A stretch of DNA of 64,000 bases from assembly GCF_000302535.1 (NCBI RefSeq), contig NC_018708.1:3844001-3908000 (forward strand), written 5' to 3'. The position numbers and the translations under genes are program-made. The notes below the pieces were generated by a model that saw nothing but the letters and a program-made list of their open reading frames with translations, was not told the DNA's origin and did not search any database. Of the stretch, positions 31,378-41,224 are shown piece by piece. Origin of the DNA: Acidovorax sp. KKS102. GTDB lineage: Bacteria > Pseudomonadota > Gammaproteobacteria > Burkholderiales > Burkholderiaceae_C. The first letter of the stretch is position 1; each line of letters opens with the position of its first letter.

Positions 31378-34300
31378 CCGTCGTTTCCTTGCAATACCAC
31401 CGGGGCCGCAGGCGCGGCGCCCGCTGGCTTGCGTCGCCGCCCCACCGCGCGCAGCACGCGCGCACGCAGCCGGTCGAGCGCCACATACACCACCGGCGTC
31501 GTGTAGAGCGTGAGCCACTGGCTTACCAGCAGGCCGCCCACAATCGCAATGCCCAGCGGCTGGCGCAGCTCGGCACCATCGCCCCGCCCCAGGGCCAGTG
31601 GCAGGGCCCCAAAGATGGCGGCCACGGTGGTCATCAGAATGGGGCGCAGCCGCAGGTTGCATGCGCGGTAGATGGCCTGCGCTGCGGTGACGGGCGCCCG
31701 GCCCGGCTCGCCCTGCTGGCGTTGCCGCGTGAGGGCAAAGTCGATCATCATGATCGCGTTCTTCTTCACGATGCCGATCAGCAGGATCACGCCAATGAGT
31801 GCGATGAGCGAGAACTCCGTCTTGAACAGCATGAGTGCCAGCAACGCGCCCACGCCCGCAGACGGCAGCGTGGACAGGATGGTGATGGGATGCACCAGGC
31901 TCTCGTACAACATGCCCAGCACCAGATAGATGGTGATGATGGCCGCCAGGATCAGCAGCGGCTGGCCCGCCAGTGCATCCTGAAACGCCCCCGCCGTGCC
32001 GCTGAACGAACCGCGCACCGACACCGGCACGCCCAGCTCGGCCACCGCGTTGTTCACCGCCTCAGTAGCCTGCGACAGCGACACCCCCGGCGCCAGGCTG
32101 AAGCTGATGCTGCTGGCGGGTGTGCCCCGGTCGTGGTTGACTGATAGCGGCGTGTTGGTGGTGGTGATGCGCGCAAACGCCGTGAGCGGAATCTGCTGCC
32201 CCTGGCTGTTGACGAAGAAGAAGCCGCGCAGCGTCTCGGGGTTCTGCAGGTAGCGCGGCGCGGCCTCCATCACCACGCGGTACTGGTTGAGCGGGTTGTA
32301 GATCACGCCCACCTGGCGCTGGCCGAAGGCGTTGTTCAGCGTGGCGTCGATCTGTGCCATGGTCAGGCCCAGGCGCGTGACCGCATCGCGGTCGATGACC
32401 AGCGAGGTCTGCAGGCCAAAGTCCTGCACGTCACTGTTCACGTCTTCCAATTCGGGCAACTGGCTCAGCACCTGGCGGATGCGCGGCTCCCAGGTGCGCA
32501 GGTCGCCAATGTCGTCGGCCTGCAGGGTGTAGTCGAAGGATGCACCGCTCTGCCGCCCACCAATGCGGATGTCGCGCTGCGGCACCAGGAACAGGCGCGC
32601 GCCCGGCTCGTTCTTGAGCTGCTCGCGCAGCCGCGTTATCACGGTCTCCGAGCTCTCCTGCCCCGGTCCGCGCTTGAGGGTCATGAACATCTGCGCCGCA
32701 TTGCGCTGCCAGCCGCCCGTGAAGCCGGTCACATGCTCCACGGCCGGGTCGGCCTGCACGATGGACAGGAAACGCTGCAGCCGCTGCTCCATGGCCTGGT
32801 AGGACGTGGCCTGGTCGGCGCGGATGAAGCCCGAGATGCGCCCGGTGTCCTGCTCGGGCATGAAGCCCTTGTCGATGGCGGTGTAGAGGTACACGTTGAG
32901 CCCCACCACACACGCCAGCGCCAGCAAGGCCACAGGCTGGTGGCGCAGGCACCAGGCCAGGCTGCGGCGGTACAGGCGCATGCCCCGCACCTGGATACGG
33001 TCCACCCAGCGACCGATCCGATAGCTGAAGCGCCGCGCCGGGGCCGGGCTGTGGGGCTTGAGCAGCGCTGCACACATCATGGGCGTGGTGGTGAGCGACA
33101 CCACCATCGACACCAGGATGGCCGAGGACATGACGATGGCGAACTCGCGGAAAAACCGCCCCACGATGCCGCCCATGAACAAGATGGGCACGAACACCGC
33201 AATCAGCGAGATGCTCATCGACACCACGGTAAAGCCGATCTCGCGCGCGCCGTCCAGCGACGCCCGCAGCGCGGTCTTGCCACGCTCCATGTGGCGCATG
33301 ATGTTCTCCAGCACCACGATGGCATCGTCCACCACAAAGCCCGTGGCCACCGTGAGCGCCATCAGCGAGAGGTTGTCGAGCGTGTAACCCGCCAAATACA
33401 TCACACCAAACGTGCCGGCCAGCGACACCGGCACCGCCACGCTGGGGATGAGCGTGGCACGCCCGTTGCGCAAGAACAGGAACACCACCAGCACCACCAG
33501 CGCCACCGCAATCAGCAGCGCGCGCTCCACCTCTTTGACCGACGCACGCAGCGTGGGTGTGCGGTCGGACACCACCTCGATGTCGATAGCCGCCGGGATG
33601 GAGGCCTGCAGCGCGGGCAGCAGCGAGCGCACGCGCTCCACGGCTTCGAGGATGTTGGCGCCGGGCTGCTTGTAGACCTGCAGCAGCACCGCCGGCTTGC
33701 CGTTGGCCACACCGAAGTTGCGCACGTCCTGCACCGAGTCCACCACATCGGCCACGTCCTGCAGGCGCACGGCCTGCCCATTTTTCCAGCGCAGCACCAG
33801 CGGGGCGTAGTCGGCCGCCACACGGGCCTGGTCGTTGGTGGCCACCTGCCAGTAGTGGTCCTCGCGCTCCACCGCGCCCAGCGGGCGGTTGGCGTTGGTG
33901 CTGACGATGGCACTGCGCACCTGTTCCAGCGAGATGCCGTTGGACGCGAGCCGCACCGGGTCCAGCTCCACGCGCACGGCGGGCAGCGCGCCCCCGCTCA
34001 CCGTGGCCTGGCCCACGCCCTCGACCTGCGAGAGCTTTTGCGCCAGCACGGTAGAGGCTGCGTCGTACATCTGCCCGCGCGTGAGCAGGTCCGACGTGAG
34101 CGCCAGGATCATGATGGGCGAGTCGGCCGGGTTGACCTTGCGGTAGGTCGGGTTGCTGGGCATGCCCGTGGGCAGCAGCGTGCGTGCGGCGTTGATGGCG
34201 GCCTGCACATCGCGCGCGGCACTGTCCACGTTGCGGTCCAGGTCGAACTGCAGCGTGATGGAAGTGCTGCCCAGGATGGAGCGCGAGGTGATCTCGGTGA

Positions 34301-34529
34301 CGCCCGCAATGGCGCCCAGCGACCGTTCCAGGGGCGTGGCGACGGTGGCGGCCATGGTGTCGGGGCTGGCGCCGGGCAGGCTGGCGCTGACCGAGATGGT
34401 GGGGTAGTCCACCTGCGGCAGCGGGGCCACGGGCAGCAGGAAGAACGACACGGCACCCGCCAGGGCCAGGCCCAGGGTGAGGAGCATGGTGCCGATGGGG
34501 CGGTGGATGAAGGGGGTGGAGAGGCTCAT
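31374..34529 (-). CDS. mdtC: RND efflux permease, MdtC-like
   Basis: Inner-membrane proton-driven drug transporter, 1051 residues, slightly longer than E. coli MdtC. Twelve helices and two large periplasmic loops. The start FIHRPIGTMLLTLGLALAGAVSFFLLPVAPLPQVDYPTI is typical of MdtC, and [14 protein letters not shown] in TM4 keeps the two proton-relay Asp residues. A second half repeats the fold ([15 protein letters not shown]). In E. coli MdtB and MdtC form one heterotrimer. GGAGAG lies about eight bases upstream of the ATG. Unusually, the mdtB-mdtC junction is 807 bp and holds a hairpin-rich element instead of the expected overlap. Confidence 0.95.
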   Translation of the reverse strand: MSLSTPFIHRPIGTMLLTLGLALAGAVSFFLLPVAPLPQVDYPTISVSASLPGASPDTMAATVATPLERSLGAIAGVTEITSRSILGSTSITLQFDLDRNVDSAARDVQAAINAARTLLPTGMPSNPTYRKVNPADSPIMILALTSDLLTRGQMYDAASTVLAQKLSQVEGVGQATVSGGALPAVRVELDPVRLASNGISLEQVRSAIVSTNANRPLGAVEREDHYWQVATNDQARVAADYAPLVLRWKNGQAVRLQDVADVVDSVQDVRNFGVANGKPAVLLQVYKQPGANILEAVERVRSLLPALQASIPAAIDIEVVSDRTPTLRASVKEVERALLIAVALVVLVVFLFLRNGRATLIPSVAVPVSLAGTFGVMYLAGYTLDNLSLMALTVATGFVVDDAIVVLENIMRHMERGKTALRASLDGAREIGFTVVSMSISLIAVFVPILFMGGIVGRFFREFAIVMSSAILVSMVVSLTTTPMMCAALLKPHSPAPARRFSYRIGRWVDRIQVRGMRLYRRSLAWCLRHQPVALLALACVVGLNVYLYTAIDKGFMPEQDTGRISGFIRADQATSYQAMEQRLQRFLSIVQADPAVEHVTGFTGGWQRNAAQMFMTLKRGPGQESSETVITRLREQLKNEPGARLFLVPQRDIRIGGRQSGASFDYTLQADDIGDLRTWEPRIRQVLSQLPELEDVNSDVQDFGLQTSLVIDRDAVTRLGLTMAQIDATLNNAFGQRQVGVIYNPLNQYRVVMEAAPRYLQNPETLRGFFFVNSQGQQIPLTAFARITTTNTPLSVNHDRGTPASSISFSLAPGVSLSQATEAVNNAVAELGVPVSVRGSFSGTAGAFQDALAGQPLLILAAIITIYLVLGMLYESLVHPITILSTLPSAGVGALLALMLFKTEFSLIALIGVILLIGIVKKNAIMMIDFALTRQRQQGEPGRAPVTAAQAIYRACNLRLRPILMTTVAAIFGALPLALGRGDGAELRQPLGIAIVGGLLVSQWLTLYTTPVVYVALDRLRARVLRAVGRRRKPAGAAPAAPVVLQGNDG

Positions 34530-34570
34530 GGGTGAGCTCTCCGGGTGGTTTTTGGGTGTTTTTGGCTGGA

Positions 34571-34611
34571 TGCGCTAGTGGGATAAGCGCTGGTAGCTAT
34601 TGTTTTTGTAG
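34571..34611 (+). repeat. Dispersed AGCGCTAGT/AGCTAT-type repeat upstream of mdtC
   Basis: TGCGCTAGTGGGATAAGCGC continues with TGGTAGCTATTGTTTTTGTAG. It is the best reference copy of the repeat family seen in this window. It lies 40-80 bases before the mdtC start, between the long hairpin-rich element and the gene. Confidence 0.65.
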
Positions 34612-34660
34612 TGTTTTCTTTGGGGCGCTGATTGGGCCGCATGCCTTTGTTGAGGGCGGA

Positions 34661-35297
34661 GGCCGGGAGTCGCCCGGCATGCGAGTCCCTTTCTTTCGCG
34701 TCGCCGAAAGAAAGGAACCAAAGAAAGGGCGACCCCACTGTCTGCGTCCCCGCCGCTGCGCGCCGGGGCAACCTGCGGTGCTCGGGTTTGGCGGGGTCTC
34801 GCTCGAACTCGCTTCGCTCAGACAATCGCGAGCCCTGATCCGCCAAACCCTGCGCTCCTCGGCGCATCCAGAGGGGCAAGGGGAACCAAACATCCACACG
34901 AGCCTTTGCTTCGCTGCGCTGCGCTCGGCCCCAACTCGCGGGCGCAAGCGCCACGCGCTGCGCAGGCCAAGCCGAGCGCAGCGATGGCCCGAATGGATGT
35001 CCGGCTGTTTGGATGTTTGGCTCCCCGCCCCTGCTGGCTGCGCCTGCGTCGGGGCGGTTGCGGGGTGAGCATGGGCGTCGAAGCGCCCATGCCTCGTGAA
35101 CTGACTCGCCGTGGCTGTCCGAGCGGCGCGCGCAGCGCAAAGCGAGTTCCACGGCGCACCCCGCAACCGCCCCGATGCAGGTTTGCCCCTTCGCATCGCG
35201 AAGGGGTCGCAGACTGGGGGTCGCCTTTCTTTTGGGTACTTTTCTTTGGCGAAGCAAAGAAAAGTACCTCGCCCGCCGGGGCGACAACCCGGCTCCC
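34661..35297. repeat. Hairpin-rich non-coding element with long terminal inverted repeats between mdtB and mdtC
   Basis: An 807-bp gap (34530-35336) inside the pump operon carries no credible gene. The ends, about 34661-34736 and 35217-35297, are imperfect inverted repeats of each other, each with its own palindrome: CCTTTCTTTCG/CGAAAGAAAGG (34688-34715) and GTACTTTTCTTTG/CAAAGAAAAGTAC (35236-35267). Between them are perfect or near-perfect pairs: 34784-34794 with 34840-34850; 34880-34895 with 35011-35026 (one mismatch), enclosing 34917-34929 with 34971-34983; 35051-35067 with 35157-35173 (17 of 17), enclosing 35069-35077/35084-35092 and 35107-35114/35149-35156; and 35186-35194/35198-35206. 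The layout suggests a dispersed intergenic element or structured RNA. Short open frames in it look like chance products of GC-rich sequence. Confidence 0.8.
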
Positions 35298-35336
35298 GCG
35301 CTCAAACCAAGCACGCTATTCATAAGGGCCAACGCT

Positions 35337-38300
35337 TCAGGCATTCACGACCTCGGAACGCCCACGCCACCGCTGCGCCCACCCCTCAAACGTGAGGTAA
35401 ATCACCGGCGTCGTGAACAGCGTGAGCAACTGACTCAGGATCAGCCCCCCCACCATCGTCACCCCCAGCGGATGCCGAAGCTCACTGCCCACACCCGTCC
35501 CCAACATCATCGGCAACGCCCCCAGCAACGCCGCCAACGTCGTCATCAAAATCGGCCGAAACCGCAACAGACATGCCTGGTAAATCGCATCACGCGCACT
35601 CAGACCCTCGTCCCGCTGCGCCTCCAGCGCAAAGTCGATCATCATGATCGCGTTCTTCTTCACGATGCCGATCAGCAGCACGATGCCGATGATGGCAATG
35701 ATGTCCAGGTCCAGCCGCGCCGCCATCAGCGCCAGCAACGCGCCCACCCCAGCCGAGGGCAGCGTGGACAAGATCGTGACCGGGTGAACCGTGCTCTCGT
35801 ACAGCACGCCCAGCACGATGTACATGGTGACCACCGCCGCCAGAATCAGCAGCAGCGTGTTCGACAACGACGCCTGGAACGCCAGCGCCGCACCCTGGAA
35901 ACTCGTCTCCACCGACAGCGGCAATTGCCCTTCGGCCTGCACGGCCGCCTTCTCGCGCTCGATGGCGGCCACGGCATTGCCCAGCGATACCCCCTGCGCG
36001 GTGTTGAACGAAATGGTGGCAGCCGGCAACTGGCCCACGTGGTTGACCACCAGGGGCATGTTGCGCTCCTCGATGCGCGCCACCGACGACAGCGGTACCG
36101 GAGCCCCCACGCTGGAGGGCACATAAATGCTCTGCAGCGCCTCGGGCCCCACCTTGAACTGCGGCGCCACCTCCAACACCACGCGGTACTGGTTGGACTG
36201 TGTGAAGATGGTCGAGATCAGCCGCTGGCCAAAGGCGTTGTACAGCGCCGCATCAATACCCGCCACCGTCACGCCCAGGCGGCTGGCCTGGGCGCGGTCG
36301 ATTTGCACATAAGCCTGGCGGCCTTGGTCCTGCAGGTCGCTGGCCACATCCGTCAGCTCGGGCAAGGCGCGCAGACGGCGCAGCAGCTCGGTGGTGCTGG
36401 TGGTCAGCTGCTGCATGTCGGGCGACGACAGCAGCCACTGGTATTGCGTGCGTGCCACCCGGTCTTCAATGGTCAGGTCCTGCACGGGCTGGATGAACAG
36501 GCGGATGCCCGGCAGGTTCTGCACACGCTCGGCCAGGCGCTGCTGCACCACACCGGCCTTGTCGCGCTGTGCATGCGGCTGCAGGTCGATCAGCAGGCGG
36601 CCGGTGTTGAGCGTGGTGTTGGCGCCGTCGACGCCGATGAACGACGAGACGCTGCGCACGGCGGGGTCTTGCAGCAGCCGTTCGGCCACGGCCTGCTGGC
36701 GCTCGGCCATGCCGGCAAACGAGATCGACTGGTCGGCCTCGGTGGTGGCCTGCAGCGTGCCGGTGTCCTGCACCGGAAAGAAGCCCTTGGGGATGAACAG
36801 GTACAGCACCACGGTGAGCGCCAGCGTGGCCGCAAACACCAGCCAGGTGGTGCCCCGGTGGTTCAGCACCCAGCCCAGCATGCGGCCATAGCCGGCGATG
36901 GTGCGGTCAAAGAAATGGCCCGTAGCGCGGTACAGGCGGCCGTGGCTCTCCTCGGGCGTATGGCGCAGCAGGCGCGCGCACAGCATGGGCGTGAGCGTGA
37001 GCGACACCACGGCCGAGATCAAAATGGACACGGCCAGCGTGATGGCGAACTCATGGAACAGCCGCCCCACCACATCGCCCATGAACAGCAACGGGATCAG
37101 CACGGCGATCAGCGAGATGGTGAGCGAGATGATGGTGAAGCCGATCTGTTGCGAGCCCTTGAGCGCGGCCGCGAGCGGTGCCTCGCCCTCTTCCACATAG
37201 CGGGCAATGTTTTCGATCATCACGATGGCATCGTCCACCACAAAACCGGTGGAGATGGTCAGCGCCATCAGCGTGAGGTTGTTGATCGAAAACCCCGCCA
37301 GGTACATCACGCCGCAGGTGCCGATGAGCGATAGCGGCACGGCCACGCTCGGGATCAGCGTGGCCGAGGGGCTGCGCAGGAAGACAAAGATCACCGTCAC
37401 CACCAGCAGCACGGCCAGGCCCAGCTCCACCTGCATGTCGTGCACCGAGGCGCGCACCGTGACCGTGCGGTCGGTCAGCACCTGCACATCCAGCGACGCT
37501 GGCAAGGTGCTTTGCAGTTGCGGCAGCAGGGCCTTGATGCGGTCCACCGTGTCGATCACGTTGGCACCGGGCTGGCGGCGGATGTTGAGGATCACGCCGG
37601 GCTTGGCGCCCGTGTCAGCCGTGCCCGCCCAGGCGGCGAGCCGGGTGTTCTCGGCATCGTCCACCGTTTCGGCCACGTCCTTCAGGCGCACGGGGGCGCC
37701 ATTCTTGAAGGCGATGATGAGGTCGCGGTATTCAGCCGCCGACTGCAGCTGGTCGTTGGCATCAATGGTGGACGCACGGGCCGGGCCGTCAAAGCCGCCC
37801 TTGGCCTGCTTGACGTTGGCCGCGGCGATGGAGGTGCGCACGTCTTCCAGCGTGAGGCCCAGCTGCGCCAGCGCCGTGGGGTTGGCCTGGATGCGCACGG
37901 CCGGGCGGCGCCCGCCCGCAATCGCCACCAGACCCACGCCCTGCACCTGCGACAGCTTGGGTGCCAGGCGGTTTTCCACCAGGTCGTTCACGCGGATCAC
38001 GGGCAGCGAGGGCGAGGTGATGGCCAGCGTGAGGATGGGCGCATCGGCCGGGTTGACCTTGCTGTACAGCGGCGGCATGGGCAGGTCGCTGGGCAGCAGG
38101 TTGCTGCCTGCGTTGATGGCCGCCTGTACCTGTTGCTCGGCTACATCCAGCGCCATGTCGAGCGCAAAACGCAGTGTGATCACCGAAGCCCCGCCCGAGC
38201 TGGTGGACGACATTTGCGACAGCCCCGGCATCTGGCCGAACTGCCGCTCCAGCGGGGCCGTGACGTTGGAGGTCATCACGTCCGGGCTCGCGCCCGGGTA

Positions 38301-38450
38301 CAGCGTGGTGACCTGGATGGTGGGGTAGTCCACCTCGGGCAGGGCCGAGGTGGGCAGCAGCCGGTAGGCCATCAGCCCTGCGATCAGGATCGCCACCATC
38401 AGCAGCGCGGTGGCGATGGGGCGCAGGATGAAGAGGCGCGACAGGTTCAT
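35337..38450 (-). CDS. mdtB: RND efflux permease, MdtB-like
   Basis: Inner-membrane RND transporter, 1037 residues. Its N-terminus ([20 protein letters not shown], then [20 protein letters not shown]) and blocks such as [18 protein letters not shown] and [20 protein letters not shown] follow E. coli MdtB closely. TM4 has [14 protein letters not shown] with both Asp residues; the second half has [15 protein letters not shown] and [20 protein letters not shown]. It works with MdtC as a heterotrimer and with MdtA and an outer-membrane channel. The ATG at 38450 is 54 nt downstream of mdtA. The stop lies about 40 bases from the right end of the hairpin-rich element. Confidence 0.96.
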   Translation of the reverse strand: MNLSRLFILRPIATALLMVAILIAGLMAYRLLPTSALPEVDYPTIQVTTLYPGASPDVMTSNVTAPLERQFGQMPGLSQMSSTSSGGASVITLRFALDMALDVAEQQVQAAINAGSNLLPSDLPMPPLYSKVNPADAPILTLAITSPSLPVIRVNDLVENRLAPKLSQVQGVGLVAIAGGRRPAVRIQANPTALAQLGLTLEDVRTSIAAANVKQAKGGFDGPARASTIDANDQLQSAAEYRDLIIAFKNGAPVRLKDVAETVDDAENTRLAAWAGTADTGAKPGVILNIRRQPGANVIDTVDRIKALLPQLQSTLPASLDVQVLTDRTVTVRASVHDMQVELGLAVLLVVTVIFVFLRSPSATLIPSVAVPLSLIGTCGVMYLAGFSINNLTLMALTISTGFVVDDAIVMIENIARYVEEGEAPLAAALKGSQQIGFTIISLTISLIAVLIPLLFMGDVVGRLFHEFAITLAVSILISAVVSLTLTPMLCARLLRHTPEESHGRLYRATGHFFDRTIAGYGRMLGWVLNHRGTTWLVFAATLALTVVLYLFIPKGFFPVQDTGTLQATTEADQSISFAGMAERQQAVAERLLQDPAVRSVSSFIGVDGANTTLNTGRLLIDLQPHAQRDKAGVVQQRLAERVQNLPGIRLFIQPVQDLTIEDRVARTQYQWLLSSPDMQQLTTSTTELLRRLRALPELTDVASDLQDQGRQAYVQIDRAQASRLGVTVAGIDAALYNAFGQRLISTIFTQSNQYRVVLEVAPQFKVGPEALQSIYVPSSVGAPVPLSSVARIEERNMPLVVNHVGQLPAATISFNTAQGVSLGNAVAAIEREKAAVQAEGQLPLSVETSFQGAALAFQASLSNTLLLILAAVVTMYIVLGVLYESTVHPVTILSTLPSAGVGALLALMAARLDLDIIAIIGIVLLIGIVKKNAIMMIDFALEAQRDEGLSARDAIYQACLLRFRPILMTTLAALLGALPMMLGTGVGSELRHPLGVTMVGGLILSQLLTLFTTPVIYLTFEGWAQRWRGRSEVVNA

Positions 38451-38504
38451 GGCGACGGGTGCGCTGGCAAAACAGGCAGGGGAGAAACCGGGGTACCGTT
38501 GCGC

Positions 38505-40289
38505 TCAGCGCGCCGGGCTGGCCGCGCCACCTGGGGACGGCGGCTGCTGCTGCAGCCGCTCGCGGATGTAGGCACGGCGCTCTTCCTGCGGCATTGCCAT
38601 CACACGGGCGCGCTCGTCAGCGGGCATCTGGTCCAGCAGCGCCTTCACCTGCGGAGGGATCCCCCGTGGAGGTTCTGCAGCGCGATCAGCAGGTGCTAAG
38701 GGGGCCGCAGACGCTGCAGGCGCCGCCGCGCCTGGGGAGGCTTGCGGTGCAGCAGCACGGGCTGGTGCTTCGCTGCGCTGCTGTGGGGGCGCTGCAGAGC
38801 CCTGCGGGGCGGACGCCGGGGCAGCGGCGGGAGTACCCACACCTGACGCGGAAGATGCAGCAGCAGAGGCCGCCGACGCTGGGGCGCCGCCGCCGCCCGC
38901 ACCCATCTGTGCCCGCCGCTCACGCAGGAAGGCGCGGCGCTCTTCGGGGCTCATCTTCTGCAGCTTTTCGCGCACATCAGGGGGCAGGGAGGCGATGAAA
39001 GCGCGCCGCTGCGCAGCCTGGTCCTGGGCCGCCTGGTCGGCACGGGTGACAGCACCGGCATCAATGACGGCAACCTTGGCGCCTTCGCGCAGGCGGTCAA
39101 TGCCGTCCGTGACCACCTGCTCGCCCTCGCGCAGCTCGCCTTCGACGCTCACGCGGTCGCCGTCGGTCACGCCCACGCGGATGCGGCGCTGGGTCACGGT
39201 GCTGTCTTCCTGCACCAGGTAGACATAGTTGTTCTGCACGGCCGTGGCCGGCACGGTCAGCACGCCCTGGAGCAGGTTGACCTGCAGGCGCACATTGACG
39301 AACTGGTTGGGGTACAAGGCGCCGTCTTCATTGGCAAAAGCGGCCTTGACCTTGATGGTGCCGGTGGCGCTGTCAATGGCGTTGTCCAGCGCCACCACAC
39401 GGCCCTTGGCCAGCTGGCGGCGGCTGTCGCGGTCCCACAGCTCCACGGGCAGCTCCTCGCCAGCGGCCATACGGCGGCGCATCTGGGGCAGGTGCGCCTC
39501 GGGCACGGAGAACGCTGCATCAATAGGCCGCACCTGGTTGATGGTGACGATGCCGTTGGCATCGCTCGGCCCCACCACGTTGCCCTTGTCGGCCTGGCGC
39601 AGGCCCAGCCGGCCCGCGAATGGCGCGGTGACCTGGGTGTAGCTCAGTTGCAGGCGCGCGGCGTCCACCTGCGCCTGGTCCGAGGCCACGGTGCCTTCCA
39701 GCTGCCGCACCAGTGCGGCCTGGGTGTCCACCTGCTGGCTGGCAATGGAGTCGCGTGCCAGCAGGTCCTGGTACCGCTTGAGGTCGAGCTGCGCATTCTT
39801 GAGCAGCGCCTGGTCGCGCTGCAGCGTGCCCTGGGCCTGCGACAGCGCAGCCTGGTAGCTGCGTGCGTCGATCTCGGCCAGCACCTGGCCAGCACGCACC
39901 TCATCGCCCTCTTTAAAGCGCACCGACGTCAGTTCACCGCTCACCTTGGCCCGCACCACGGCCGTGGCGCGGGCGCTCATGGTGCCGATGGCACTCACCA
40001 CCACCCGCACATCGCCCCGCTGCACGGTGCCTACCGACACGGGCTGCACGTTGCCGCCGCCAAAGCGCCCGGGGCCACCGCCCGGCCTGCGCGCCGCATT
40101 CGGGCTCGTGGCGGCACCGCCAGCGGTGGCTGCAGCCGCTGCATCCTGGCGCTGCTTCCACCACCAGGCACCACCTCCCACCGCCGCCAGCGCAATGGCG
40201 GCCATCAACAACGCGGAGGTCCAACGCAGCTTGCCGGACTGCAATCTTGCGGGCCTCTGTGGACGGATCAACGAACGGTTCAGGGGCAT
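38505..40289 (-). CDS. mdtA: RND efflux periplasmic adaptor, MdtA-like, with long repeated C-terminal tail
   Basis: Membrane-fusion protein linking the RND permease to the outer-membrane channel, about 594 residues. The N-terminal anchor is SALLMAAIALAAVGGGAWWW. The lipoyl/hairpin core (VSGELTSVRFKEGDEVRAGQVL) and beta-barrel (VTAPFAGRLGLRQADKGNVV) end near residue 425. Beyond the usual end of MdtA (roughly 400-420 residues) there is a 170-residue tail: a helical motif with MSPEERRAFLRERR (about 433-462), an Ala/Pro/Ser-rich linker, and a second copy with MPQEERRAYIRERL (about 543-582). The tail is unusual for the family. The start at 40289 is chosen for its anchor; an ATG 16 codons upstream is possible. 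Confidence 0.92.
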   Translation of the reverse strand: MPLNRSLIRPQRPARLQSGKLRWTSALLMAAIALAAVGGGAWWWKQRQDAAAAATAGGAATSPNAARRPGGGPGRFGGGNVQPVSVGTVQRGDVRVVVSAIGTMSARATAVVRAKVSGELTSVRFKEGDEVRAGQVLAEIDARSYQAALSQAQGTLQRDQALLKNAQLDLKRYQDLLARDSIASQQVDTQAALVRQLEGTVASDQAQVDAARLQLSYTQVTAPFAGRLGLRQADKGNVVGPSDANGIVTINQVRPIDAAFSVPEAHLPQMRRRMAAGEELPVELWDRDSRRQLAKGRVVALDNAIDSATGTIKVKAAFANEDGALYPNQFVNVRLQVNLLQGVLTVPATAVQNNYVYLVQEDSTVTQRRIRVGVTDGDRVSVEGELREGEQVVTDGIDRLREGAKVAVIDAGAVTRADQAAQDQAAQRRAFIASLPPDVREKLQKMSPEERRAFLRERRAQMGAGGGGAPASAASAAASSASGVGTPAAAPASAPQGSAAPPQQRSEAPARAAAPQASPGAAAPAASAAPLAPADRAAEPPRGIPPQVKALLDQMPADERARVMAMPQEERRAYIRERLQQQPPSPGGAASPAR

Positions 40290-40392
40290 GGTGGGGCGCA
40301 ACCAGGAATGAGCGAAGGGGTATGGTAGCCAGCGCATCCCCCGGGGCTGCCGTCCGGCAGGCCCCCTTTACCGGGGATTTACGCGCGCTTTG

Positions 40393-40427
40393 GGCGGGGT
40401 TTACCGATGTATCGGTTCAGCCCCGCC
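40393..40427. other. Two-tier hairpin upstream of mdtA, downstream of the LysE-type gene
   Basis: GGCGGGG (40393-40399) pairs with CCCCGCC (40421-40427), enclosing ACCGAT (40403-40408) and ATCGGT (40411-40416). It lies just after the stop of the LysE-type gene, about 100 bases before the mdtA start on the same strand. It could end the lysE transcript or regulate entry into the pump operon; it lacks a T-run. Confidence 0.5.
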
Positions 40428-40439
40428 AGGGGGGCGAAA

Positions 40440-41081
40440 TCAGCGGTTGGTGGCCAGCAGAAGGCCGCCAGCGCCCATGAAGAAGCCGCCTGTGGCCTTG
40501 TTCAGCCGGGCCACGCCGCGCGAGGTGCGGATGAATCGGCGGATCTGGCGCCCGAAGCTGGCGTACACAGCGGTCGACACGAATTCACTGCCCAGATAGA
40601 TGGAGCCCAGCACCAGAAACTGGTGCGCTGCAGGCTGCGCGGGGTCGATGAACTGCGGAAAGATCGCCGCAAACAGGATGATGGCTTTGGGGTTGGTGAT
40701 GCCCAGCAGAAACTCCTGGGTAATGAGCGCGCGCAAAGAGAACGGTGCCGGCTGGCCCGATGCCGGGGCACCGCCGGGCGCATCCTCCAGTGCCAGGCCG
40801 CTGAACTCGCGGCTGTGCCAGGCCTTCCAGCCCAGCCAGAACAGGTAGGCAGCACCCACCCACTTCACCGCAGTGAACGCCGCTTCGGACGCCAGCAGCA
40901 TCGCCCCCAGCCCCACCGCGGACACCGTCAGAAAAATGGCAAAGGCTGCTGCACGGCCCACCGTGGCGATCATCGCGGGACCCACGCCTGCGCGGATGCC
41001 GTTGTTGAGGCCACAGAAGTTGTTGGGCCCCGGGGTGAGCGAGATGGCGATGGCAACCGGAACAAATAGCAGCGCATCCAT
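40440..41081 (-). CDS. LysE/RhtB-family amino-acid exporter
   Basis: Inner-membrane exporter of 213 residues with six predicted helices. It carries the family N-terminus SLTPGPNNFCGLNNGIRAG, the block VKWVGAAYLFWLGWKAW and the second-half signature ITNPKAIILFAAIFPQFI. Members export Lys, Thr, homoserine, Leu or related amino acids; the substrate is unknown here. The ATG at 41081 is clear. A two-tier hairpin follows the stop, and 143 nt without features separate it from the ABC ATPase gene upstream. Confidence 0.9.
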   Translation of the reverse strand: MDALLFVPVAIAISLTPGPNNFCGLNNGIRAGVGPAMIATVGRAAAFAIFLTVSAVGLGAMLLASEAAFTAVKWVGAAYLFWLGWKAWHSREFSGLALEDAPGGAPASGQPAPFSLRALITQEFLLGITNPKAIILFAAIFPQFIDPAQPAAHQFLVLGSIYLGSEFVSTAVYASFGRQIRRFIRTSRGVARLNKATGGFFMGAGGLLLATNR

Positions 41082-41224
41082 GGGACGGTCCTTGCAGGGT
41101 GAGGCGTATGTGAGGGGGAACGGTCAGCACCGCAGTCTACGGCAGACCCTGCCTACACGGCCGACCACAGAGCACATGCCCCCAAGGCGCCCTCTACCAC
41201 CTCACAACGCCTTAGAACAGGTTC

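Noticed and set aside
34532-35344. Several overlapping open frames on both strands in the mdtB-mdtC gap
   Set aside because: They run across the inverted repeats, have Ala/Arg/Ser/Pro-rich composition, no ribosome sites and no motifs. The region is better read as a structured non-coding element.
32733-37334. Long plus-strand frames opposite mdtC and mdtB
   Set aside because: Low-complexity His/Arg/Gln-rich translations opposite well-conserved RND permeases.
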